IMG/VR virus record: IMGVR_UViG_3300005827_000011 | Span: 1 to 39,058 of that record | Reading direction: 5' to 3' (one strand) | Length of the DNA stretch: 39,058 nucleotides | Source of the DNA: a virus | Shown here: in pieces, positions 30,126 through 36,700 of the stretch | Layout: every line of letters starts with the position of its first letter | How positions within the stretch are numbered: position 1 is the stretch's first letter | Position numbers and translations under genes: made by a program | The notes under the pieces: model-generated | Told to the model about the DNA's origin: nothing | Seen by the model: only the letters and a program-made list of their open reading frames with translations | Database searches by the model: none

Positions 30126-31424
30126 TTACGCGAGTTTCACCCGCACAAAGGCTTCCGCCATCACGGGCATCCCGTCAGTTTCGAGCCAGGCGTGCAGGCC
30201 GATCTGGCGGGTCTTGGAGTAGAGCTCCAAAACGCGCTGGATTTCCAGGTTCATGGCGTCCGCGATCCAGTAGAAACTGAAGTCGCCGAGCATACCCACA
30301 TACGAACCGCTGGTGAAGGTATTGGGCGCATACTCCGACACATACACCGGAATACCGAACAGCGTGTCGGGCTGGCCATCCATCACCGAGTTCATCCAGA
30401 TGTACCGGCCATCGTCATCCTGCAACTTGGCCAGCTGCTTGATGGCGTCGCGGTGGAACAACCACTTGGCGCGGCCCCAATACTGCGGCTTCAAGGTGAA
30501 CTTGGCCTCCAACAGGCCGTCAAACTGGATGGTGGTGGCGGTGTTGCCGGTGCTCACATCGCGGCTGGTCGGGATGCCGTCGTTGGACGCCACAAACACG
30601 CCCAGGGGCTGATTGACACCCGTGCCGAGCATGTACTTGCGTTCCATCGGCACGGCCAGTTTGTAGCGCAGCCGGTCAGTGACGATGCGCTCGGCATCCG
30701 GGGCCACCCGCAGCAACTTGCGGCTGAGTTTGATGCCCTTCGCCAGGGTGTTGGGCTTCAGCGAGCGTTTGCCAAAGGCCATGCTGGTATCGTAGGTAAT
30801 CTCGCCGATTTCAGAAGTCCACTCGCCGTCATCCGGGTCAGCATCCAGCGAGACTCCCACCAGTTCATCGGCGGAAGCCATCGGCACCACCGTGGCCCAG
30901 CCCGGCTGGCGGAAGAACAGGATGTCGTCCACGGCTTGCAGCAGGCCCGCCACGAACTGCGGCGGGCTTTTGAGAAAGCCGCCCTGCGGGTCAATATCGG
31001 CCTGCAAATCGCGCTTTTCGCTCTGCTTCTGGATGCCGCGCACGTTATCGCCCAGCAGGAAGCCCCGGAAGGCGCGCTGGTATTCAGGGGTGGTGCGCAG
31101 GTCGCCAGCGGCTTGCATCTGGCGCACGGTGGCGGCGTAACGTTCGGGCAGGCTGCCCAGGGCGCGCGGGTCAGAACGCGTTTCGGGTTCGGTGCGGGCG
31201 CCGCTTTCATCGCCGTCGGACTGCTCGAGTTCATCGCTCAGGCTTTCCATGTTGGCGGCGCGCTGGGCGCGCTTATACAGGCTGGCGGCTTCCTCGATGA
31301 AAGCGTTGTACTGGGTTTCTTCCTCCGCGGTCAAAGCGCGTTTTTCGGCTTCCCCGCGTTCGTGGATGGCGCGCGCATCCGCGATACACTTGGCGCGCTT
31401 CTGTAGCAAATCACGTTCGTTCAT
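30126..31424 (-). CDS. HK97-type major capsid protein
   Basis: 432 residues. N-terminal delta/scaffold-like helical part (NERDLLQKRAKCIADARAIHERGEAEKRALTAEEETQYNAFIEEAASLYKRA, about 1-55), an acidic linker, and the HK97 fold from about 145 (GGFLKSPPQFVAGLLQAVDDI...WATVVPMASADELVGVSLD...SMAFGKRSLKPNTLAKGIKLSRKLLRVAP, AKWLFHRDAIKQLAKLQDDDGRYIW, DTLFGIPVYVSEYAPN, FSFYWIADAMNLEIQRVLE). The start at 31424 has AAGGAG 7 nt upstream. The protease encoded just before it should remove the N-terminal part. Very secure. Confidence 0.96.
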   Translation of the reverse strand: MNERDLLQKRAKCIADARAIHERGEAEKRALTAEEETQYNAFIEEAASLYKRAQRAANMESLSDELEQSDGDESGARTEPETRSDPRALGSLPERYAATVRQMQAAGDLRTTPEYQRAFRGFLLGDNVRGIQKQSEKRDLQADIDPQGGFLKSPPQFVAGLLQAVDDILFFRQPGWATVVPMASADELVGVSLDADPDDGEWTSEIGEITYDTSMAFGKRSLKPNTLAKGIKLSRKLLRVAPDAERIVTDRLRYKLAVPMERKYMLGTGVNQPLGVFVASNDGIPTSRDVSTGNTATTIQFDGLLEAKFTLKPQYWGRAKWLFHRDAIKQLAKLQDDDGRYIWMNSVMDGQPDTLFGIPVYVSEYAPNTFTSGSYVGMLGDFSFYWIADAMNLEIQRVLELYSKTRQIGLHAWLETDGMPVMAEAFVRVKLA

Positions 31425-31434
31425 AGCAATCTCC

Positions 31435-32166
31435 TTAGACAGATTCGGCGGCGAGCAGTTCGAGTTGGCGCTTGCGCCGTGAAGCTCCGTCAGCGCGCGG
31501 CGCGGGCGAGAGCAGGGTGGATAATTTACCAATCGCAGCCTCCACCAGCGCGCGATCCGTTTCGGCCAGCTGACCGGCGTTTGCGCGCAGGATGGCCTGC
31601 GATAATGGATCAAGGTTGATGCCCATCGCCCCCAGTGCGGCGCGGGCGCTGACGTTGGTGCTGGGGTAGGCCGGGAAGGTCACGGGGCTGACTTCATACA
31701 GCCGCACCTGCACCAGCTCGCGCAGCGGGGCTTCCCCGGCGTTCAGAATCCAGTTCACATCCAGGGCGTCGAACATGAACGACATCTGGTTCACGTCGCC
31801 GCGCGCGATGGGCGTCAGCACCAAGTCGCGCACCAGGGCGGTATCCGGCGGGAAGACTTCAAAGGCCAGGCCCGCGCTGTCTTCCCACAGGCGCAGCGTG
31901 CGGCTGGTGTTGCGCCCCAGCACGAAGTTCACATCATGCTGCCACAGCGAGCGGATGTCATCCACCTTCAAGGTGTCGGTGAAGGCCCCGGCGCGGATTT
32001 GCTCATACCACGGCTGGTCGGGCAATCCCAGGTTGACGCTGCGCTGGCCGAAGGTGGCCGCGTGCCCGCTGATGTGCGGCTTGCCGTCCACCGTCGCGGC
32101 GCGGATGTCCTGGATCGTCCAATCGCGGACAATGCCGGTGGTAGGGATGGCGTTGGTATCGAACAT
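31435..32166 (-). CDS. HK97-type prohead protease (S78)
   Basis: 243 residues. Motifs: ISGHAATFGQRSV (family: i.GyA..f...), IRSLWQHDVNFVLGR with the catalytic His, and VRLYEVSPVTFPAYPSTNVSARA with the catalytic Ser (family: l.EvSlV..PAy....). It cleaves the capsid delta domain during maturation. 10 nt before the capsid gene. The C-terminal about 50 residues are a helical tail. Confidence 0.92.
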   Translation of the reverse strand: MFDTNAIPTTGIVRDWTIQDIRAATVDGKPHISGHAATFGQRSVNLGLPDQPWYEQIRAGAFTDTLKVDDIRSLWQHDVNFVLGRNTSRTLRLWEDSAGLAFEVFPPDTALVRDLVLTPIARGDVNQMSFMFDALDVNWILNAGEAPLRELVQVRLYEVSPVTFPAYPSTNVSARAALGAMGINLDPLSQAILRANAGQLAETDRALVEAAIGKLSTLLSPAPRADGASRRKRQLELLAAESV

Positions 32167-32175
32167 GCGTTCTCC

Positions 32176-33402
32176 TTACGACGCGGGCTGCGTCGCGGCT
32201 TTTTCAATCGGCATCATGTTGGACATGATGAAGTGCTGGTCGCCGCCGTCAAACGGGTTGCGGTTCTCGGCTTCCAGGATGTCGTTCGGGCTATTCACGC
32301 CGGTTTGGAAGCCAGCGGTGTAAGCGGCCCAGCGGCTCGCGCTGTCACCGCGCATCAGCGCATCCAGCAAGTGCTCCACGAAGATCGAGCCGCGTTCGCC
32401 CGGGGCCAGCAGCGTGCGGTTCACTTCCGAATCCCAGCGCGTGGTATGCGACATCAGGGTAAAAGTCCTAAACCGGACCGTAAACTGCTCCACGCTGGCG
32501 TAGGTGGTGCTGGCGCCGTCCTCGTTCAGCATGTCCAGCGAAATCCCGAAGATGCGCCCGATGTTGGCAATGCCCATCTTGGTCGTCTGGAGCCACTGGG
32601 CGTCATCCTGGGTCATGCTCAGTTTCTCAACGCTCATGCCGTCTTCCAGGATCGCCACGCGGTGGGCCTTATCCAGCCCCTGGTGCATATCTTCCCAGTC
32701 GTTTTGCAGGCGGGTATAAGCGTCATCATCCAGCGTCACGCCCTGGGGCGTCTTCAGCAAAATACCCGGCTCCGCCCCGTTGGCAAAGAACGTCGCCGCG
32801 TGTTTCTCGGTGGCCATGCTCATGCCCAGCGTGTTACGCGCCAGCCAGGTGGGCGAAAGGCCCCACAGGCCGTTGCCCGTGAGCCACTTGATGTGGAACA
32901 CCCGTTCGGCTGCCAGCCTTACCTTGTTCCCGCCCACCCGCTCGGGCAGGGTCACGATGTAATACAACTTCTTGGTAGCCGGGTCGCGCTGTAACTCGGT
33001 TTTATCCGGGTCCAACGGCCACAGCGCATTGATGCCGCCCGCCTTGTTAAACTCAATCTCAGCCAGGCCATTGCCGCGCGTCAGTTCGTGCGCCGTCAAC
33101 AACTGCCGAAAGGTAAAAGCGGACATTTCCGGGTTGGCGATGTCATGCAAAATCGGGTACAGGTAATGGTCGGTGGCGCGTTCCTTGCCGCGCTTCAGCC
33201 GCCGGTACGTGATATAAGGCAGGCTCGCCACCACTTCCGACAGGATGCGCACGCAAGCCAACCAGGCCGTCACCTGCAACGCGCTGTCGGGCGTCACTTC
33301 CATCCCGGAATCCGTCTCCCAGCCGCCCCAGGCAGACCGCAGCCATTCGGGCGGTTCCTCGGACGGATGATAGCGTTTCTGGCCGAGCATCGAGCGCAAC
33401 AT
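32176..33402 (-). CDS. HK97-type portal protein
   Basis: 408 residues. Standard HK97 portal pattern: VTPDSALQVTAWLACVRILSEVVASLPYITYRR, LYPILHDIANPEMSAFTFRQLLTAHELTRGNGLAEIEFNKAGGINALWPLDPDKTELQRD, HIKWLTGNGLWGLSPTWLARNTLGMSMATEKHAATFFANGAEPGILL, IANIGRIFGISLDMLNEDGASTTYASVEQFTVRFRTFTL. Secure. Stop 9 nt before the protease start; shares a base with the upstream stop at 33402. Confidence 0.95.
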   Translation of the reverse strand: MLRSMLGQKRYHPSEEPPEWLRSAWGGWETDSGMEVTPDSALQVTAWLACVRILSEVVASLPYITYRRLKRGKERATDHYLYPILHDIANPEMSAFTFRQLLTAHELTRGNGLAEIEFNKAGGINALWPLDPDKTELQRDPATKKLYYIVTLPERVGGNKVRLAAERVFHIKWLTGNGLWGLSPTWLARNTLGMSMATEKHAATFFANGAEPGILLKTPQGVTLDDDAYTRLQNDWEDMHQGLDKAHRVAILEDGMSVEKLSMTQDDAQWLQTTKMGIANIGRIFGISLDMLNEDGASTTYASVEQFTVRFRTFTLMSHTTRWDSEVNRTLLAPGERGSIFVEHLLDALMRGDSASRWAAYTAGFQTGVNSPNDILEAENRNPFDGGDQHFIMSNMMPIEKAATQPAS

Positions 33403-33701
33403 CAGCGTCTTTCCTTTTGCGCCCCGGGCGCGCTGGGCTTATTGACAAATTCGGGCGTTTGGGCGCTCAGGAAGGCCCCAAACAGGCCCACCGCGCAGAA
33501 CAGCCCGCCGCACACCGTCAGCGCCAGCCCCAGGCTGTGCAACTGGGTGATTCCCGCAAATAACAGGGCGCTTCCGCCGTAAAAATGCCCATCCGAGCGG
33601 TCAAACTGGGCCAGAAAGCGCCCAAAAGACGTGCCCCAACGGGCCGCCAGGGCGGTCAGGAGCGTGAGAAACAGGGGTTGTTTGGCGGGATTTTTATTCA
33701 T
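33402..33701 (-). CDS. Small membrane protein
   Basis: 99 residues: basic/aromatic N-terminus, two hydrophobic segments near GGSALLFAGITQLHSLGLALTVCGGLFCAVGLFGAFL, and a polar C-terminus. Together with the membrane protein upstream (4-nt overlap) it precedes portal in the late operon. Such small proteins are sometimes holin-like, but no family can be named. Confidence 0.65.
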   Translation of the reverse strand: MNKNPAKQPLFLTLLTALAARWGTSFGRFLAQFDRSDGHFYGGSALLFAGITQLHSLGLALTVCGGLFCAVGLFGAFLSAQTPEFVNKPSAPGAQKERR

Positions 33702-34078
33702 TCTTGGGTGCGGACGGGGGTGCGGCTGGAATTTCTTTCCTGAACGCGGGTGTCATGGGCGGTCAACGTGCCGCTCATCTTGGATACTTCGCCCGAAATG
33801 CCTTTAATTTCTTCGGCCAGGCGGCTCATGGCGGTATTATTTTGGTCGCGGATGTCCTTCACCGCTTGCAGGAAGAGCTCGTTTTGCACGGCCATGAAGT
33901 CGCGCATCTTGCCTTGCTCCTCGGCCCGCGCCAGGCGTTCTTCCTTGCGTTCCGTGTGCGCGTCCCTGCGCTCCTCGCGCATGTACCAGAGAAAAACGAA
34001 CACCAGGATGATGATGGCGACAATCAGCGGGTATTGCGCCGAAATATTGGTCAGGCTCGGGGTGGGGTCTATCGGCAT
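33698..34078 (-). CDS. Small membrane protein with coiled coil
   Basis: 126 residues: one TM (YPLIVAIIILVFVFLWYM, about 16-33) followed by a highly charged helix (REERRDAHTERKEERLARAEEQGK...). N-out, C-in topology likely. First gene of the structural block after the attenuator at 34129. Might be a holin-like or anchoring protein; not recognised. The ribosome binding site is weak (GGAAAA). Confidence 0.65.
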   Translation of the reverse strand: MPIDPTPSLTNISAQYPLIVAIIILVFVFLWYMREERRDAHTERKEERLARAEEQGKMRDFMAVQNELFLQAVKDIRDQNNTAMSRLAEEIKGISGEVSKMSGTLTAHDTRVQERNSSRTPVRTQE

Positions 34079-34128
34079 TGCGCTTATTTTCCTGTGCCAT
34101 CAGTTTTGAGAACTCCGCAAAAAGCAAC

Positions 34129-34166
34129 AAAAAAGCGCCCATCCTTGCCACGGCAAGGATGGGCGC
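34129..34166 (-). terminator. Intrinsic terminator before morphogenesis genes
   Basis: 15-bp perfect stem (34135-34149 with 34152-34166, GCGCCCATCCTTGCC arm) with six U on the minus strand (34129-34134). Placed between the promoter at 34232-34261 and the first structural gene (34078), so it should stop leader transcripts unless antitermination occurs. Confidence 0.9.
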
Positions 34167-34226
34167 TCGTCTCCATCAGGGTGTCCCGGTCAACTTCACC
34201 AGGACTGCGAAAGATATTCGATTGCG
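34129..34226 (-). ncRNA. Putative short leader RNA
   Basis: Transcription from the promoter at 34232-34261 would start near 34225 and end at the terminator, giving an RNA of about 97 nt. Contains GGGACACC and the long terminator hairpin. It may be a leader for antitermination or a small regulatory RNA. Inference only. Confidence 0.4.
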
Positions 34227-34231
34227 CCAAA

Positions 34232-34261
34232 AGTATAGCACGCAAATTCTATGAATGTCAA
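34232..34261 (-). promoter_or_regulatory. Structural-block promoter
   Basis: Minus strand TTGACA (34256-34261), 18-bp spacer, TATACT (34232-34237). Strong sigma-70-like match. The -35 lies in one arm of a 10-bp perfect inverted repeat (34253-34262 / 34280-34289). Confidence 0.75.
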
Positions 34262-34289
34262 TAGGCAATTTCTTGCAAAATTGACATTC
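34253..34289. promoter_or_regulatory. 10-bp inverted repeat overlapping the -35
   Basis: GAATGTCAAT (34253-34262) and ATTGACATTC (34280-34289), 17-nt spacer. Perfect arms, each containing TGTCAA/TTGACA, the same half-site seen in the repressor-early control region (12077-12106). Candidate operator for the phage repressor. Confidence 0.65.
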
Positions 34290-34314
34290 CCCCTGAAGAT
34301 GTCGTAAAACAGCC

Positions 34315-34443
34315 GTCGAACGGTTAGCGTAACCCGCGTGGGGCGGGCGTTGATAATGCCTGAGCGGACGAACCCGCCACAGGATAGATAAAATCTCGCG
34401 GCGTGGCAGAATCCCCCACGTCGGAGTTGACGCAGTGTTGGAA
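34315..34443 (-). other. attC-like site of cassette C
   Basis: 129 bp. Minus strand: R'' GGCCTTCCAAC (complement of the cassette's first bases GTTGGAAGGCC), an imperfectly palindromic interior (GACGTGGGG ... GCGTGGGG complement), then GCGGGTTACGCTAACCGTT and R' GTTCGAC. The stop codon of the methyltransferase lies inside it. R' does not fit GTTRRRY fully; the next bases are likely phage backbone. Confidence 0.75.
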
Positions 34444-35058
34444 GGCCAGGCTACCCCACTGTTGCGCCATTGCCTGAGCAATGCCATCGAAAGAACGGCT
34501 GCGCTCGTGACCACCATGACCCGCGTCTGTGAAGTAACGTTTCTTTTTGCGTGGCGTTTTGTCAATGTAAATCGGCTCTGGATAATCTGTCATCGTGCGT
34601 TTTCCAAACAAATCATCAACCGGCCAGTACCAAAGTTTTGGAAGCCCGCTCAGCCAAAGGCATGTTTTTTTCAAATGCCGTTCACCAAAATAATACGGGT
34701 GGATTATTTGGTCTGGCTTTCGGTATTCCGTGTTTGCATACCCTACCGGATTTTCGATACAGATTTTAGCGATTGGAGCATTTACGAACATCATAAAAAA
34801 CTCAAATGCTTCTTGGCGTTTTTCGGCTCTGCCTGGCGCGTTCCAAACCTGATTGGCTGCCCGTGAGAGATAAGTACAAGGCGGGTGAGCAATCAGCAAA
34901 TCCCATTTTTCGGTATACAGAATATCTCTCACATCACCTTGATAGTGATTGCCTGGCGTTTCCGTTGGTAGCAAATCACATGACCACGCTTCATGGCCGG
35001 TAGCGGCGAAGGCGTCGCGGATTTTGCCTGTAAATTCACACGCTATCAAGACTCTCAT
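34324..35058 (-). CDS. Short DNA cytosine methyltransferase-like protein (cassette C)
   Basis: 244 residues. MRVLIACEFTGKIRDAFAATGHEAWSCDLLP (SAM-binding motif I region), DLLIAHPPCTYLS (PPC at 59-61, Cys61) and ICIENP (102-104) match the phage-type short C5-methyltransferase family often labelled DNA cytosine methyltransferase. The start at 35058 is 13 nt after the G^TT core of the previous attC. The last about 35 residues are encoded by its own attC, ending STPAPRGLR. The AT-richer body contrasts with phage genes. Confidence 0.85.
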   Translation of the reverse strand: MRVLIACEFTGKIRDAFAATGHEAWSCDLLPTETPGNHYQGDVRDILYTEKWDLLIAHPPCTYLSRAANQVWNAPGRAEKRQEAFEFFMMFVNAPIAKICIENPVGYANTEYRKPDQIIHPYYFGERHLKKTCLWLSGLPKLWYWPVDDLFGKRTMTDYPEPIYIDKTPRKKKRYFTDAGHGGHERSRSFDGIAQAMAQQWGSLAFQHCVNSDVGDSATPRDFIYPVAGSSAQALSTPAPRGLR

Positions 35059-35065
35059 TATGGCC

Positions 35066-35192
35066 TTCCAACGGTTTGCATTACCCGCAGGGGGCGGGCG
35101 TTTGCTCATGCTCGATAGCAGAAAACATATCGGGCGTGGATAATGTTTGGGAGGGGACGAATCCCCCCTGTCGGGTGCATGCTGTGTTAGCC
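35066..35192 (-). other. attC-like site of cassette B
   Basis: 127 bp. R'' GGCGGCTAAC is the exact complement of the cassette start GTTAGCCGCC; interior arms CACCCGACAGGGGG and CCCCCTGCGGGTAATGC pair; R' GTTGGAA (35066-35072) opens the next cassette. Same length and right-arm sequence (GCGGGTNANGCNAACCGTT) as its neighbours. Confidence 0.8.
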
Positions 35193-35806
35193 GCCGCTCT
35201 ATTGAAGCGGAGAGGCTTGAACGGGAATTTCTGCGCCCAGCGATACACCAAAAAATAAGACGCGCAATTTGCGGTGAAGTGCCGCTCTCTACCTTTCACG
35301 TTGTTATCCATAACTCCATTCTTGACCAAGTAGGTCACATCATGCGGCTCTAAACCTGTGAGTTCTTTGACGAATTGCACAAGATGAAACATGCGATGAT
35401 AAAAACGATGACCGTCTGTTTCATCCTGTGCCTTGATAATTATTCCATCGGTTGCCACGCGGAGTAATTCAGGCAAAAGATCATAGTATTGCTGGCTCAC
35501 GCGCTTGGCTGTATAGGGTGCTTTGCCATATCTTTCGGCATATTTTGTATCGCCGTTTCCCCTGCGGTATGGTGGATCAGCCACGCCAACGGCGAAACTA
35601 TTAGACGCAAAAGGCAAAGCCCGATTATCTGCAATGATTGAAGTGACAGGACGAATATCAATTCCGACAACATCCCGATTCACTTTCTTATAGAACACAC
35701 CAAGAGAATGATTGACATCGAGAATTTTGCCATCAGGAAAATGCAAACCGAGAATGGTTCTCATGGCTTCGGCGCTGTCTTTGTGGACGTTCAAAGGTAG
35801 GTTCAT
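35081..35806 (-). CDS. DNA methyltransferase, DPPY type (cassette B)
   Basis: 241 residues. Motif I KILDVNHSLGVF (27-38), then VVGIDI (46-51), and motif IV ADPPYRRG (76-83). The order motif I then IV and the DPPY suit N6-adenine or N4-cytosine methyltransferases or a related SAM-dependent family. The start at 35806 follows the cassette boundary by 9 nt. The C-terminal residues (AANTACTRQGGF... QTPAPCG) come from the attC. Its target is unknown. Confidence 0.82.
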   Translation of the reverse strand: MNLPLNVHKDSAEAMRTILGLHFPDGKILDVNHSLGVFYKKVNRDVVGIDIRPVTSIIADNRALPFASNSFAVGVADPPYRRGNGDTKYAERYGKAPYTAKRVSQQYYDLLPELLRVATDGIIIKAQDETDGHRFYHRMFHLVQFVKELTGLEPHDVTYLVKNGVMDNNVKGRERHFTANCASYFLVYRWAQKFPFKPLRFNRAAANTACTRQGGFVPSQTLSTPDMFSAIEHEQTPAPCG

Positions 35807-35810
35807 AGGC

Positions 35811-35937
35811 GGCTAACGGTTTGCTTCACCCGCCGCCGTGTGTAGCGGATGGTGCTTCTGCAATAAAACTACTTTGCAGGGGAATAACTGCTGGTGATTC
35901 AACGCCAAAGGCGGTCGGTGTGCAAGCGGTGTTGGAA
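35811..35937 (-). other. attC-like site of cassette A
   Basis: 127 bp. R'' GCCTTCCAAC is the exact complement of the cassette start GTTGGAAGGC at 36663; the left arm TTGCACACCGACCGCC pairs imperfectly with the right arm GGCGGCGGGTGAAGCAA; R' is GTTAGCC (35811-35817), a perfect GTTRRRY. Confidence 0.8.
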
Positions 35938-36647
35938 GGCGTAGAGAACCCATGAACGCCAATACGCACTAAACCTTCACGAATATATGTCTCGGAAAGT
36001 TCGCACCCGATTGACTTATAACCTAAATCATTTGCGGCTTTCAAGGTGGTTAGACTTCCCGCGAATGGGTCAAAAATAATATCACCTTCATTGCACACAA
36101 GTTTGATAATGCGCTGCTGCAAGGCTTCGGGAACGGGGCAAGGGTGACTTGTTTTTTCTTTGCTAACATTCTTTACAAGTTGAATGTCAGTCCACCACTC
36201 GTAAAGGTTTGTGCCTTCGCTTCCGTTTGCAATCAACTTAGCAACCCGCTTATCTGTTGGGTTTTTATAGGGCTGTTTGACGCGGGAGTAATCAGGCTTG
36301 CAACCATAGAAACTGATAAGCCTGAAACGGTTTGGAATGTTGGCGTTGTAATTCCAAGATGCTACTGCGTCAGGGACACCCAAAGCAGGGACGATATACT
36401 TCATAGTTTGGATGGGATAATCACACAAGACAACCCGCCCAAACTTCTGCAACTCGCAAAGCATTTCGATATATTCGTCATCGGGCATGGTGTCTGAATA
36501 TTCATCGTAACCATTGAAACCGATGTTATAAGGCGGGTCACTTATCACAATTGTTTCGTAAGGCTGATTATTCGCTACTTGCTCAATCACCTTTTGAAAC
36601 TGACACTTGTAAACCGTGACGCTCTGATTTTGGTAATAAGGTTTCAT
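35826..36647 (-). CDS. DNA N6-adenine/N4-cytosine methyltransferase (cassette A)
   Basis: 273 residues. Motif IV VISDPPYNIGF (34-44), recognition region in the middle, HPCPVPEAL (168-175) and motif I FDPFAGSLTTLKAANDLGYKSIGCEL (192-217): the beta-class order. The last 35 or so residues (SNTACTPTAFG...THGGG) derive from the attC site. First cassette after the attI-like site; start 15 nt after the core. AT-richer than its neighbours. Confidence 0.9.
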   Translation of the reverse strand: MKPYYQNQSVTVYKCQFQKVIEQVANNQPYETIVISDPPYNIGFNGYDEYSDTMPDDEYIEMLCELQKFGRVVLCDYPIQTMKYIVPALGVPDAVASWNYNANIPNRFRLISFYGCKPDYSRVKQPYKNPTDKRVAKLIANGSEGTNLYEWWTDIQLVKNVSKEKTSHPCPVPEALQQRIIKLVCNEGDIIFDPFAGSLTTLKAANDLGYKSIGCELSETYIREGLVRIGVHGFSTPSNTACTPTAFGVESPAVIPLQSSFIAEAPSATHGGG

Positions 36648-36656
36648 TTCTTAGCC

Positions 36657-36696
36657 TTCCAACTATGGGATTAACGGAATGTACACTTGTACACTC
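36657..36696 (-). other. attI-like cassette docking site 2
   Basis: On the minus strand GAGTGTACAAGTGTACATTC (plus 36677-36696), 9 variable nt, CATAGTTGGAA. Identical in its first 20 bp, in CATAGTT and in total length (40 bp) to site 1 at 483-522. It begins 4 nt after the terL stop and marks the start of the three-cassette array. Confidence 0.75.
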
Positions 36697-36700
36697 TCGC

